A stretch of 64,000 nt of DNA from an uncultured Faecalibacterium sp. (GCA_900540455.1 UQGD01000004.1:38650-102649); one strand, 5' to 3'; shown: positions 41,932-50,933, numbered from the stretch's first letter. Program-made: numbers and translations. The notes: generated by a model from the letters alone, not told the origin.

Positions 41932-43554
41932 TTATGCGGCCTCGTCAGAGGCGCTGTCCAGCATAGAGCTGGCGGTGTCGCTTGCCATGCCCAAAAGCCC
42001 CTCTACGATGGAGGTCAGGGGGCCGGGTGCTTCCTCCGCACCGGCAGCCGGGCTTTCGGCAGAAGGCTCCGAGGCAGCCTCAGAGGAAGGGGCAGAGGAG
42101 ACAGGCGGCGCAGCTTCGGAGTCGGAGGAAGCCTCCGATTCCGGCAAAGGCTCCGCAGGCTGTTCCAGGATCACGCTGTCCGGTGTGGGTTCCGGCACCG
42201 GAACAGCGGCGTCGGGGTCCGCGGTGGGGGTGTGGACATCGGTTTTTTCAGGGGGCTGTGCAGCAGAGCTGCTGGAACTGTCGGCCGACAGCTGTCCGCC
42301 CAGTACCGAGGCTGCCAGGGCACGGGCTTCGTTCACCGAGTTTTCGTCCGGCTTCATGATGTACAGCTTCTGCCCCTGTGCGGAGTAGCAGTGGGTGCTG
42401 GAGCCGCTGGTGCCGGTGGCGGTGTAGCTCTGGATCTGCCACTCAGCAAAATCGGCCAGCTGCATCCGCACCAGCGCCGAGATCTGCGCCTGAGAGAAGC
42501 TGGTCACAAAGCAGTCAGATACAGCATCCATCAGCTTGGAAAAGCTCATCAGCAGCGAAGGGGACTTGAGCTTGCTCAGCATAGCGTCAATGACCTTCAT
42601 CTGGTTGATGCCGCGCTGGATATCACCGGTGGCAAAAGCGTGGCGCTCCCGGGCAAAAGCCAGGGCAGCCTTGCCGTCCAGGTGGTTCCAGCCTTCTGCA
42701 AAGGTGGTGGGGTCGTAATAGCCAGGGCTGCCCACCGAGGTGAATGCCTGGTCGGAGTAGACGTCCACTCCGCCAATGGCATCCACGATGCTGATAAAGC
42801 CTGCAAAGTTGATGCGGACAAAGTGGTCTACCTTTACGCCATACAGGTTGCCCAGCGTGTCCATAGAGGTCTGGACGCCGTACATGCCTGCGTGGGTCAG
42901 CTTGTCCTTGCTGGAGGTGCCCGCCAGGTCCACATAATAATCCCGGGGCGTGTTGATCAGCGCCACCTGCTTGGTCTCCGGGTTTACCACAGCCAGAATG
43001 TTCACATCACTGCGGGCATTTTCGGTCAGAGCGCCGCGGGTGTCCACACCGCTCAGGTACACGACAAAGGGTTCCAGAGTGACCTTGTGGGCCTCGGCGC
43101 CGGTCACCTCGCCCGCAGTGATGTTGTCCAGAGCAGTCAGGCCCTGCTGCGCATAAACGCAGCCTGCGGCCAGTGCAATGGATAAAAGCAGCGAAACACC
43201 GTGCGCAATAAAACTGTGGCGGTAGCGCTGGCAGCGCCAGACTACGAACCACAACAACACCAGCAGCACGGCCAGCACGGCCAGGTACAGCATGGGCAGC
43301 ATCTGGGTGCGTGCCAGCTGCACCAGCGCGGCCACACTCAGGATCGCCTGCAAAATCAGCATGAAAATACCTCGTTTTGGCATCCGGGGCGGCTCCGGCG
43401 GCTGGACGGGAGACGACGGGGGTGCAGGTTGAGTGACCGGCGGCGGAGCCGGTTCGGCAAAAAATGCGGAGCTGTCCACCTCTACAGGGCCATCATCCTG
43501 CTGGGATGGTGTGGGGCGGATCTGCCGCAGACGGCGGTCATGTTCATCCATCAT
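41932..43554 (-). CDS. LCP (LytR-CpsA-Psr) family wall polymer ligase
   Basis: This 540-residue protein has a cytosolic Pro-rich N terminus (about 55 residues), several membrane segments (residues about 58-125), then the extracellular LCP domain (residues about 165-330). In it, SDVNILAVVNPETKQVALI, INTPRDYYVDL, HFVRINFAGFISIVDAIGGV and REDHA-like RERHAFATGDIQRGINQ are the phosphate-binding blocks. LCP enzymes attach teichoic acids or capsule to peptidoglycan. The last 130 residues are Ser/Glu/Pro-rich and likely disordered. AAGGAGC precedes the start. Last gene of the nadE operon. Confidence 0.92.
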   Translation of the reverse strand: MMDEHDRRLRQIRPTPSQQDDGPVEVDSSAFFAEPAPPPVTQPAPPSSPVQPPEPPRMPKRGIFMLILQAILSVAALVQLARTQMLPMLYLAVLAVLLVLLWFVVWRCQRYRHSFIAHGVSLLLSIALAAGCVYAQQGLTALDNITAGEVTGAEAHKVTLEPFVVYLSGVDTRGALTENARSDVNILAVVNPETKQVALINTPRDYYVDLAGTSSKDKLTHAGMYGVQTSMDTLGNLYGVKVDHFVRINFAGFISIVDAIGGVDVYSDQAFTSVGSPGYYDPTTFAEGWNHLDGKAALAFARERHAFATGDIQRGINQMKVIDAMLSKLKSPSLLMSFSKLMDAVSDCFVTSFSQAQISALVRMQLADFAEWQIQSYTATGTSGSSTHCYSAQGQKLYIMKPDENSVNEARALAASVLGGQLSADSSSSSAAQPPEKTDVHTPTADPDAAVPVPEPTPDSVILEQPAEPLPESEASSDSEAAPPVSSAPSSEAASEPSAESPAAGAEEAPGPLTSIVEGLLGMASDTASSMLDSASDEAA

Positions 43555-43572
43555 AGTTTATGCTCCTTTGGC

Positions 43573-43926
43573 TCAGGCAGCCGGGACGATGGTCAGCACC
43601 GCCCGGGCCGGCAGACAGCTGGCGGTCTGATCCTCCACCGTGATCCAGCCAAAACTTTCACACACATGGTCCGGACAAGGGGAGTCCACAAACCGGGCTG
43701 CCCCCTCCGTCACCTCAATGTGTACCGTAAGATATCCGGTGTCCACGTCGTAACGGGCGGGGCCGTCCAGGGGGATCTGCATCACGGTGTTGTTGTCGCC
43801 GTAGATCAGCTCGGCGGCAAGGGGCGCATCGCTGGGGCCTTTGCGCAGCACCAGCAGCAGCCCGGCTAAAACAAGGATCACCGCAGCAAATGCCAGATTG
43901 ACCCACAAAGTGTGTTTTTGTTTCAT
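43573..43926 (-). CDS. NusG domain II-containing protein
   Basis: This 117-residue protein has one N-terminal membrane helix (residues about 8-28) and an extracytoplasmic NusG domain II (residues about 35-115), a small beta-barrel. The CPDHVCESFGWI block with two cysteines is the hallmark of this Firmicutes family. The function is unknown; relatives sit near thiamine/FAD or electron-transfer genes. AAGGAGC precedes the ATG. It lies 9 bases after nadE and 18 bases before the LCP gene. Confidence 0.85.
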   Translation of the reverse strand: MKQKHTLWVNLAFAAVILVLAGLLLVLRKGPSDAPLAAELIYGDNNTVMQIPLDGPARYDVDTGYLTVHIEVTEGAARFVDSPCPDHVCESFGWITVEDQTASCLPARAVLTIVPAA

Positions 43927-43935
43927 ACTTGCTCC

Positions 43936-45858
43936 TTAATGCAGGGACAGCTGCTCCAGCTCCGCCAGCCACAAAGCAGCGGCGGCATCGCTGGGCATCC
44001 GCCAGTCGCCCCGGGGCGAAAGGCTCACGCTGCCCACCTTGGGGCCATCGGGCAGGCAGCTGCGCTTGAACTGCTGGGCAAAAAAGCGCCAGTAGAAGTT
44101 GCGCAGCCATTTGTACAGGATCTGGTCGGTATACTCCGGCCGGTTGGCAAAGGCGGCCTTTGCCAGCCGGAAGATCTTGCCCGGCCCAAAGCCAAAACGC
44201 AGTACATAATAAAGGTAGAAGTCGTGCAGCTCATAAGGGCCTACAAGGTCCTCGGTCCGCTGGGCGATCTCTCCGTCTTGTGCCGGCAGCAACTCCGGCG
44301 ATACGGGCGTGTCCAGAATGTCATACAGGACCTGCTGCAGGGTGCCGGGTCCGGCCTGCTCTGCCTCATACTGTACCAGATGACGCACCAAGGTCTTGGG
44401 GACACCAGCGTTAACGCCGTACATACTCATATGATCGCCATTGTAGGTGGCCCATCCCAACGCCAGCTCGGACAGGTCGCCGGTGCCGACCACAAGTCCC
44501 CCTGTGCGGTTGGCCAGATCCATCAGCTCCAGGGTGCGCACCCGGGCCTGCCCATTCTCAAAGGTGACGTCCAGCACATCCTCGTCCTGGCCGATGTCAT
44601 TGAAGTGGCTGTGGACGGTGCGGGCAATGTTGATTTCCTGGAACTCCACCCCCAGCTCTGCACAGAGGATCTCTGCGTTGGAGCGGGTGCGGCGGGTAGT
44701 GCCAAAACAGGGCATCGTCACGGCCAGCACGTCCGAGACCGGGCGTCCCAGCTGCTTCATGGTGCGCACGGCCACCAGCAGTGCCAGACAGCTGTCCAGA
44801 CCGCCGGAGATGCCCAGTACGGCCTTTTTGGCATGGGCGTGCTCCAGACGCTTGGCCAGGCCGTCTGCCTGCATGGTCAGGATCAGCTCGCACCGCTGGG
44901 CGCGGCAGGCTGCATCCCCGGGCACAAAGGGGGCGGTGTCCACCCGGCGGGTCAGCGCAGTTTCGGTCAGAGCCAGGTCAAACAGCACGGTCTGATAGCC
45001 CTCATCGGAGCTTTTAAAGCTGGTGCTGCGCACCCGATCAGCCTCCAGGCGCTGGCAGTCCAGTTCGGTCTCAGCCCATCCCCCGGCAAAGGGGGTGGTC
45101 TCCGCCAGCAGAGAGCCGTTTTCTGCGATCAGGTCGTGGCCGGCAAACACCATATCCTGGGTGCTCTCGCCGTGACCTGCCGAAGCGTACAGATAACCAC
45201 ACAGCAGACGGGCGGACTGATTTTCCACCAGCGAGCGGCGGTACTCTGCCTTGCCCACCGTTTCGTCGCTGGCAGACAGGTTTGCGATCACCGTAGCACC
45301 CGCCAGGGCGTGGAAGGTGGAGGGGGGCAGTACGCTCCACAGGTCCTCGCACAGCTCCACTCCCAGCACAAAGCTGGGCATCTGACGGCAGGCAAACAGC
45401 AAAGAGGTGCCAAACAGGGTCTGCTGTCCGCAGACGGTCACCGTCTCTACCTGGGTGCTGCCGGGCACAAAATGCCGCTTTTCGTAAAACTCAGCGTAGT
45501 TTGGCAGATAGGTTTTGGGCACAAGACCCAGCAGACGCCCGCCGGAGACCACGGCGGCACAGTTGTACAGCTTGCCATGCAGCAAAAGGGGCAGCCCCAC
45601 CAGGGTCACCAGGTCCAGGCCGGTGCTGGCGCTCAGAACCTGGTCCAGCGCATCCAGTGCGCCCTGCTGCAGGGTGCGCTGCAAAAACAGGTCGCCGCAG
45701 GTGTAGCCCGTAAGGCATAGCTCCGGGAACACCGCCAGTTTGACGCCCCGCTGGGAGCACTGACGCATTGCATCCACGATTTGAGCGGCGTTATATCCGC
45801 AGTCTGCCACCCGCAGCGCAGGGGAGAGTGCGGCAGCTTTCAAAAAACCATCCTTCAT
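43936..45858 (-). CDS. nadE: Glutamine-dependent NAD+ synthase
   Basis: This 640-residue enzyme completes NAD synthesis. The N-terminal nitrilase-like glutaminase domain (residues 1-300) has the catalytic triad in PELCLTGYTCGD (Glu), PKTYLPNYAEFYEKRHF (Lys) and GVELCEDLW (Cys). The C-terminal synthetase (residues about 330-640) has the PP-loop GISGGLDSCLA. The start is uncertain: MKDGFLKAA at 45858 is where family members begin, but the bases just before it read CCTCCT rather than a ribosome site; an ATG at 45873 is the alternative. Operon with the NusG II and LCP genes. Confidence 0.93.
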   Translation of the reverse strand: MKDGFLKAAALSPALRVADCGYNAAQIVDAMRQCSQRGVKLAVFPELCLTGYTCGDLFLQRTLQQGALDALDQVLSASTGLDLVTLVGLPLLLHGKLYNCAAVVSGGRLLGLVPKTYLPNYAEFYEKRHFVPGSTQVETVTVCGQQTLFGTSLLFACRQMPSFVLGVELCEDLWSVLPPSTFHALAGATVIANLSASDETVGKAEYRRSLVENQSARLLCGYLYASAGHGESTQDMVFAGHDLIAENGSLLAETTPFAGGWAETELDCQRLEADRVRSTSFKSSDEGYQTVLFDLALTETALTRRVDTAPFVPGDAACRAQRCELILTMQADGLAKRLEHAHAKKAVLGISGGLDSCLALLVAVRTMKQLGRPVSDVLAVTMPCFGTTRRTRSNAEILCAELGVEFQEINIARTVHSHFNDIGQDEDVLDVTFENGQARVRTLELMDLANRTGGLVVGTGDLSELALGWATYNGDHMSMYGVNAGVPKTLVRHLVQYEAEQAGPGTLQQVLYDILDTPVSPELLPAQDGEIAQRTEDLVGPYELHDFYLYYVLRFGFGPGKIFRLAKAAFANRPEYTDQILYKWLRNFYWRFFAQQFKRSCLPDGPKVGSVSLSPRGDWRMPSDAAAALWLAELEQLSLH

Positions 45859-45914
45859 AGGAGGATTCCACATCCTTTATCCAGTCTATCCGGGCGATGG
45901 CCCGGCGCGCCCAT

Positions 45915-45943
45915 AGTATACCACAAACCGCCGCAAACGAAAA
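45915..45943 (-). promoter_or_regulatory. Extended -10 promoter of nadE
   Basis: On the minus strand TGG-TATACT is an extended -10; the -35 (TTTTCG at 17 bases) is weak. The leader has a CGGGC/GCCCG hairpin. Confidence 0.5.
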
Positions 45944-45977
45944 GCCGAACGGCGCAAAAATCTGCGGCACACAAGCA

Positions 45978-46009
45978 AAAAAGCCGCTGCGCACAGCGCA
46001 GCAGCTCTC
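45978..46009 (-). terminator. Terminator of rnpB
   Basis: On the minus strand GCTGCTGCGC and GCGCAGCGGC form the stem, followed by TTTTTTGC. Confidence 0.85.
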
Positions 46010-46017
46010 AAACATCA

Positions 46018-46372
46018 AAAATGGAAAACGAGATAGACCGTAAGCCGGGTTCTGTATTAAACGACGATCTGTCTAGGCCTGCCATTGCTGACAGGCTCGT
46101 GCCGCCTTCAGGACACGCGAGCAGCGCTGTACGTCCCATATAGGCGTTGCTTCCGGTAGGGTTTACAAAGCCGCATAGTCACCCATGCGCTGGTGAGCTC
46201 TTACCTCGCCCTTTCATCCTTACCGCATTGCTGCGGCGGTTTCCTTTCTGTTGCACTTTCCCTGAGGTCACCCTCGGCTGCCGTTAGCAGTTACCGTGCT
46301 CTATGAGGCCCGGACTTTCCTCAGAGCGGTCAAAGCCGCCCCGCCGCCGTATGTTCCACTCGTTTTCCATTG
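46018..46372 (-). ncRNA. rnpB: RNase P RNA (bacterial type A)
   Basis: On the minus strand the 5' region reads GAGGAAAGTCCGGGC (P4 strand, plus 46305-46322) and the 3' region ACAGAACCCGGCTTA then GGTCTATCTCG, the universal conserved ends. P11/P12 is visible as GGTAAGGATGAAAGGG and GAGGTAAGAGCTCACC. The first and last 13 bases, AATGGAAAACGAG and CTCGTTTTCCATT, pair perfectly as helix P1. About 355 nt long, it is the catalytic RNA that matures tRNA 5' ends. Promoter and terminator fit both ends. Short ORFs called across it are not genes. Confidence 0.97.
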
Positions 46373-46375
46373 CAC

Positions 46376-46404
46376 ATAATATCATAAACCGGCGGCATTT
46401 GCAA
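46376..46404 (-). promoter_or_regulatory. Promoter of rnpB
   Basis: On the minus strand TTGCAA (46399-46404) and TATTAT (46376-46381) are spaced by 17 bases; +1 would fall 4-6 bases later at the start of P1. Confidence 0.85.
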
Positions 46405-46427
46405 GATGCGGCTTTTTTTGATATACT
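46399..46427 (+). promoter_or_regulatory. Promoter of the RluA gene, sharing its -35 with rnpB
   Basis: On the plus strand the same TTGCAA (46399-46404) is followed after 17 bases by TATACT (46422-46427). The hexamer is a palindrome and so serves either strand. Confidence 0.75.
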
Positions 46428-46503
46428 GTTTGTGCAAGAATCGATGTGCGGCGCCGGCCTTCTGCGGCGGCAGCCGTACCCAGGAGAGGGGAAGAGCACG
46501 GGG

Positions 46504-47412
46504 ATGGAGCTGTGTTTCCGGGTGCCGGATCAAGAAGGGCCGCAGGGGGTGCTGCTGCGCAATTTTTTGCGCCGGTGCGCTGTGTCGTCCGACCTCTCCC
46601 GCGGGGTCAAGTTCCAGGGCGGCGGCTTTTTTGCGGATGACCGGCCGGTGCTGGCCAATCAGAGGGTCTTTCCGGGGCAGGTGGTCCGGTTTGCACTGCC
46701 GCCCCAGGGTGCTGGCGTTCGTCCGCAGCCGGAGATCGGTCTGCGCATCGTCTATGAGGACCCCTTTGCGCTTTTGGTGGATAAGCCCGCCGGGCTGGCA
46801 GTACATCCTACCTTGAATTATCCGGAGGGCACTTTGGCCAATGGCTATGCAGCCTGGGCGCTGGAACACGGCGTGTGCCCAGTGTTCCGTCCGGTGAACC
46901 GCATCGACAAGGACACCAGCGGCCTGGTGCTGGCGGCAAAGCATGCCTATGCTGCGCCGCTGCTGGCCCAGCGGGTGCAAAAGCTCTACTATGCGGTGCC
47001 GCAGGGGGAGCTGCCCTTGGGACCAGGCGTTATAGATGCCCCCATCGGCCGCCGGGGGGACAGCATTATTGGCCGCTGTGTTACGCCGGAGGGCAAACCA
47101 AGCCGTACAGAATATGAGATCCTCCGGGCAGAAAACGGCCTGAGCTTGGCGGCCTGCCTGCCGGTGACCGGCCGTACCCACCAGATCCGGGTCCACTTTG
47201 CCCATCTGGGACACCCGCTGGCAGGGGATGATCTCTACGGCGGCAGCCGGGAGCGGATCGGGCGGCAGGCGCTGCATTGTGCCCGGCAGACCTTTTGGCT
47301 GCCCCAGGGCCGCCAGGAAGGGGAGCGTCTTTGGATCGACGCCCCGCAGCAGCTGCACAGCATTACGGTGGAGTGTCCGCTGCCGCCGGACATCCAGGCT
47401 CTGTTTTGGTGA
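46504..47412 (+). CDS. RluA-family pseudouridine synthase
   Basis: This 302-residue enzyme isomerises uridine in rRNA or tRNA. An N-terminal S4-like region (residues about 10-70, LLRNFLRRCAVSSDLSRGVK) precedes the catalytic domain. PVNRIDKDTSGLVLAAK holds the catalytic Asp, LLVDKPAGLAVHP is the block that opens the domain, and GRTHQIRVHFAHLGHPLAGD closes it; all match the RluD/RluC group. The exact target base is not predictable. The ATG at 46504 is used; AGGAGAGGGG lies 12 bases upstream and GGGG directly before. The in-frame extension upstream overlaps rnpB and is rejected. Confidence 0.92.
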   Translation: MELCFRVPDQEGPQGVLLRNFLRRCAVSSDLSRGVKFQGGGFFADDRPVLANQRVFPGQVVRFALPPQGAGVRPQPEIGLRIVYEDPFALLVDKPAGLAVHPTLNYPEGTLANGYAAWALEHGVCPVFRPVNRIDKDTSGLVLAAKHAYAAPLLAQRVQKLYYAVPQGELPLGPGVIDAPIGRRGDSIIGRCVTPEGKPSRTEYEILRAENGLSLAACLPVTGRTHQIRVHFAHLGHPLAGDDLYGGSRERIGRQALHCARQTFWLPQGRQEGERLWIDAPQQLHSITVECPLPPDIQALFW

Positions 47413-47440
47413 AAAGTCGGTGCAAAATCTGTGTCAGCGC

Positions 47441-47468
47441 TTGTTTCATCCGGCGGAGCGTGTATAAT
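47441..47468 (+). promoter_or_regulatory. Promoter of the M23 peptidase gene
   Basis: TTGTTT and TATAAT are spaced by 16 bases. The leader to the TTG start is about 185 bases and GC-rich. Confidence 0.7.
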
Positions 47469-47658
47469 AAAAGAGAAAGAACAAAAATTTGCTGGTGCGG
47501 TAGCCCCATGCTGTGTTCAGCCTTGGAAATGCACTGGTTCCCCGGCGCCGCTCCGCTGCGTCCCAGCCCTTTGAGGGCAGGTTGGCGGGGCTGTGCTGTT
47601 TCGTGCTGTGCCGTTGGACGGTGCACAAAATTTGACCTTTAGGAAGGAGCCCTCCCTT

Positions 47659-49536
47659 TTGATCGAACAAAAAAATACGCCCCCGCAGCCGCCGGCAGAC
47701 AAACGGCAAAAGCTGCGTTCCTGGTGGGCGCAGGTGCAGTGCCGCACGTTGCTGCGCCGACACAGTATGCGTGGTGTGTGGCAAAGCAAGGCGGAGGCTG
47801 CGGTGCAGCATCTGGTCTCCAACCCGGTGCTGCTGACCCTGGGCGAGGTGTTTTATGCCCTGGGTTTTTGTACAGAATATGCGTTTGTACGGGCCGGCCG
47901 ATGGGTGCGGGATGTTTTCCTGGCATTGGTGGCCTGGGCTGGCCGTTTTGCCCATGAGCTGGGCGCGACCGCCTTCCCCGGGGCAGCCCGGGTGCTGGAG
48001 GAGCTGATCGGTCCCTTTTACATCCTGTTCCGGGGCATCTGTCGTCTGCTGGTGCGGGCGCATCAGATCCGCTACCAGCAGGGGCTGCGTGCCGCATTGA
48101 AGATCAGCGGCAGCTATCTGGCTGCCGGTATACGCCATAACCTGGAGCGTCTGCCCCGTCTGGCAATGTACCTGCTGCCCATGGCTGCGGCGGGCGCCAT
48201 GTGGGTGGTGGTCTCCACAGTGGTGCAGCGCCCCTATGCGCTGGCAGTGCAGGTCAACGGCGAGACGGTGGGCTATGTGGCCAACGAGGACGTGTTCAAC
48301 TCTGCCCGGGATGCTGTGCAGCAGCGTATCAATTATGCAGGTACCGAAAAGACCGAGTGGACCATTGAACCCGCCTATACAGTGGGTGTGGCCCATGATG
48401 TGATGGACGAGAACAGCATGGCGGACGCCATCCTCCGCACCTCAGACGACCAGATCAGCGAGGGCACCGCCCTGTATCTGGACGGGCAGCTCACCGCTGT
48501 GTGTGAGGAAGGCGTGCAGCTGCAAAGCTTCCTGAGCAGTCTGCTGGCGCCCTATGAACAAGAGGATGATCCCAACGTTACGGTGGGCTTCAACCATTCC
48601 ATCGAGCTGGAGAACGGCATTTATTTTAATGAGAGTTTCCAGGACTATAACCAGGTGAAAGAACTGCTCACCAAGGTGCAGCAGCAGCAAAAACTCTATA
48701 AAGTCCTGACAGGCGATACCCTGTGGGAGATCGCCCAGAAGAACAACCTGACCATGAAGGAGCTTTGCGCCCTGAACCCCAACTTTAAGGGTGCACCCCT
48801 GAGCCAGGATTCCAGCATCATGCCAGGGGATGAGCTGGTCATCACCAAGGAGGAGTCTCTGCTGGAGGTGCAGATCACAAAGACCGTCACCTGGAAAGAG
48901 GAGATCCCCTACGCCATCGAAAAGACAAAGTCCAATGAGTACACAGTGGGCACCACCAAGACCCTGCAGGAAGGCCAGAATGGTCTGCGGGCGGTGACGG
49001 CTCAGAACATTTACGATACGGACGGGATGCTGTTGGAGCAGACCATCCTTGGCAGCGAGACCCTGCAGGAACCGGTGACCAAAAAGGTGGTGGTGGGCAC
49101 CAAAAAGATCACCAACAAGACCACATTTATCACGGGCAGCGGTCAGTTTATCTGGCCGGTGCCGGGGTATAGCTATTGCTCGCGCTGGTTTGGCGGCAGC
49201 CACCGAGGCGTGGATATCTGCGCCAGTGCCGGTACCCCCATTTATGCTTCGGCAGGGGGCACGGTGGCAAAGGCCGGTTATAACCGTGCAGGCGCAGGCA
49301 GCAACTATGGCTATTCTATTATCATCAACCATGCAGGCGGCTATAAGACTGTATACGCCCACTGCCTGTCCCTGGTCGTTAGTGCGGGACAAACCGTCAA
49401 ACAGGGGCAGCTCATTGGCTATGTGGGCAGCACCGGCAGATCCAGCGGCAACCATTGTCACTTTGAGATCCGGTCCGGCAATAAGTACATCCCGCCTCAG
49501 AATGTGTTCAACCGCAGTAGTTACCGCAACCGGTAA
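47659..49536 (+). CDS. LysM/G5/M23 domain cell-wall endopeptidase
   Basis: This 625-residue protein has an unusual 175-residue N-terminal part with amphipathic and hydrophobic stretches, a clear membrane helix (residues about 177-200), an extracytoplasmic spacer, a LysM peptidoglycan-binding domain (YKVLTGDTLWEIAQKNNLT, residues about 350-395), a G5 domain (residues about 400-480) and an M23 lysostaphin-type zinc peptidase (residues about 505-620) with HRGVD and HCHFE metal motifs. It should cut peptide crosslinks in the wall. The TTG at 47659 is chosen because AGGAAGGAG lies ten bases upstream; the open frame before it has no ribosome site. Confidence 0.9.
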   Translation: MIEQKNTPPQPPADKRQKLRSWWAQVQCRTLLRRHSMRGVWQSKAEAAVQHLVSNPVLLTLGEVFYALGFCTEYAFVRAGRWVRDVFLALVAWAGRFAHELGATAFPGAARVLEELIGPFYILFRGICRLLVRAHQIRYQQGLRAALKISGSYLAAGIRHNLERLPRLAMYLLPMAAAGAMWVVVSTVVQRPYALAVQVNGETVGYVANEDVFNSARDAVQQRINYAGTEKTEWTIEPAYTVGVAHDVMDENSMADAILRTSDDQISEGTALYLDGQLTAVCEEGVQLQSFLSSLLAPYEQEDDPNVTVGFNHSIELENGIYFNESFQDYNQVKELLTKVQQQQKLYKVLTGDTLWEIAQKNNLTMKELCALNPNFKGAPLSQDSSIMPGDELVITKEESLLEVQITKTVTWKEEIPYAIEKTKSNEYTVGTTKTLQEGQNGLRAVTAQNIYDTDGMLLEQTILGSETLQEPVTKKVVVGTKKITNKTTFITGSGQFIWPVPGYSYCSRWFGGSHRGVDICASAGTPIYASAGGTVAKAGYNRAGAGSNYGYSIIINHAGGYKTVYAHCLSLVVSAGQTVKQGQLIGYVGSTGRSSGNHCHFEIRSGNKYIPPQNVFNRSSYRNR

Positions 49537-49572
49537 AGACCATTATACAATTTAAAGGAGCGTGTTCTATTT

Positions 49573-50292
49573 ATGTCTACCCCTCATATCAGTGCCCAGC
49601 CGGGCGATTTTGCCAAGACGGTGCTCATGCCGGGCGACCCGCTGCGCGCCAAGTTCATTGCTGATACCTTCCTGCAGGATGTCCGTCAGGTGACGGGCGT
49701 GCGTGGGATGCTGGGCTTTACCGGCACCTACCAGGGCCGTCCCATCAGCGTGATGGGCAGCGGTATGGGCATGCCCTCCATCGGCATCTACTCCTACGAG
49801 CTGTTCAAGTTCTACGATGTGGACAACATCATCCGCATCGGCTCTGCGGGCAGCTACACCACCAAGGCAAAGCTGTTTGATGTGGTGCTGGCCAACAGCG
49901 CTGTCAGCGAGTCCAGCTATGCCAAGGTGCAGAGCGGCTACGATAAGGACTACACCCTGCCCAGCGCACAGCTGAACGCAAAGCTCCGTGCTTCTGCGGA
50001 GAAGCTGGGCATCCCCCTGATCGAGGGCGGTGTCCATTCTTCGGACGTGTTCTACCGTCAGCCTTCGGATGAGCAGCCCACCTATTGGGAGAAGCTGCGG
50101 GATGAGCGGGACTGCGTCTGCGTGGAGATGGAGAGTTTTGCTCTGTTTGCCAACGCTGCGACCCTGGGCAAGAATGCTGCCTGCCTGCTGACCATCTCGG
50201 ATAGCTTTGTGGCACCGGAGATCACCACCCCGGAGCAGCGCCAGAAGAGCTTTACCGATATGATGAAGGTGGCTCTGGGCGCAGAGTATTGA
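49573..50292 (+). CDS. deoD: Purine-nucleoside phosphorylase (DeoD type)
   Basis: This 239-residue enzyme splits purine (deoxy)nucleosides to base and (deoxy)ribose-1-phosphate. MSTPHISAQPGDFAKTVLMP and GDPLRAKFIAD form the phosphate-binding start, GSGMGMPSIGIYSYEL is the family signature, and VEMESFALFANA with the Ser/Asp (TISDS) pair binds the nucleoside, the hexameric DeoD pattern. AAAGGAGCG precedes the ATG. cdd follows after 41 bases with no terminator. Confidence 0.97.
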   Translation: MSTPHISAQPGDFAKTVLMPGDPLRAKFIADTFLQDVRQVTGVRGMLGFTGTYQGRPISVMGSGMGMPSIGIYSYELFKFYDVDNIIRIGSAGSYTTKAKLFDVVLANSAVSESSYAKVQSGYDKDYTLPSAQLNAKLRASAEKLGIPLIEGGVHSSDVFYRQPSDEQPTYWEKLRDERDCVCVEMESFALFANAATLGKNAACLLTISDSFVAPEITTPEQRQKSFTDMMKVALGAEY

Positions 50293-50333
50293 TCCGACCT
50301 TATTTTTGATACCCGGAAGGAGGCGTCTGCAAT

Positions 50334-50774
50334 ATGACCCATCTGACTCTGGAAGAAAAGCAGGAGCTGATCCGTCAGGCGCTGGCTGCGCGGGAAAAAG
50401 CCTATGCGCCTTACAGCAATTTTTTGGTAGGTGCAGCGCTGCGCGCCGCGGATGGCCGGGTGTTTACCGGCTGCAATGTGGAAAATGCCGCCTTTACCCC
50501 CACCAGCTGTGCAGAGCGCAGCGCTCTGTTCCATGCAGTGAGCCAGGGTGTGACCCAGTTCACGGATATTGCGGTGGTGGGTGCCCGCCGGGGCGAGGTC
50601 AATGAGCTGATCACTTCGCCCTGCGGCGTCTGCCGCCAGGCTCTGTTTGAATTTGGCGGCCCGGAGCTGAATGTGATCATGGCTCGTACCCCGGACGATT
50701 TTATCGAGCGATCTATGGACGAGCTGCTGCCCTTTGGTTTTGGTCCGGCAAATGTTGCAGCAAAGGAACTCTAA
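50334..50774 (+). CDS. cdd: Cytidine deaminase
   Basis: This 146-residue zinc enzyme turns cytidine and deoxycytidine into uridine and deoxyuridine. TSCAERSALF holds the zinc Cys and proton-shuttling Glu; SPCGVCRQAL holds the other two zinc cysteines. YAPYSNFLVGAAL opens the fold. This is the short homotetrameric type. GGAAGGAGG precedes the ATG. Paired with deoD for salvage. Confidence 0.96.
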   Translation: MTHLTLEEKQELIRQALAAREKAYAPYSNFLVGAALRAADGRVFTGCNVENAAFTPTSCAERSALFHAVSQGVTQFTDIAVVGARRGEVNELITSPCGVCRQALFEFGGPELNVIMARTPDDFIERSMDELLPFGFGPANVAAKEL

Positions 50775-50807
50775 AGCTTTTGTAAAGAATTTGTAATCGG
50801 AATTTAC

Positions 50808-50836
50808 TTGAAACCCATGCGGTTAGCGGCTATACT
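50808..50836 (+). promoter_or_regulatory. Promoter of the BMP binding-protein gene
   Basis: TTGAAA and TATACT are spaced by 17 bases. The 90-base leader has a GGGG/CCCC hairpin around 50890-50904. Confidence 0.75.
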
Positions 50837-50933
50837 TTAAGGTGAACGGTATCATTTGTAGCGCTGTTCAGTTGAGAAATTCGGGCTAAGGGGCGACACC
50901 CCTGGGGCCGATTAAAAAAAGGAGATTATTCTT

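Noticed and set aside
45781..46143. 120-codon frame on the plus strand
   Set aside because: It covers the 3' part of RNase P RNA and the nadE promoter; the RNA explains the sequence.
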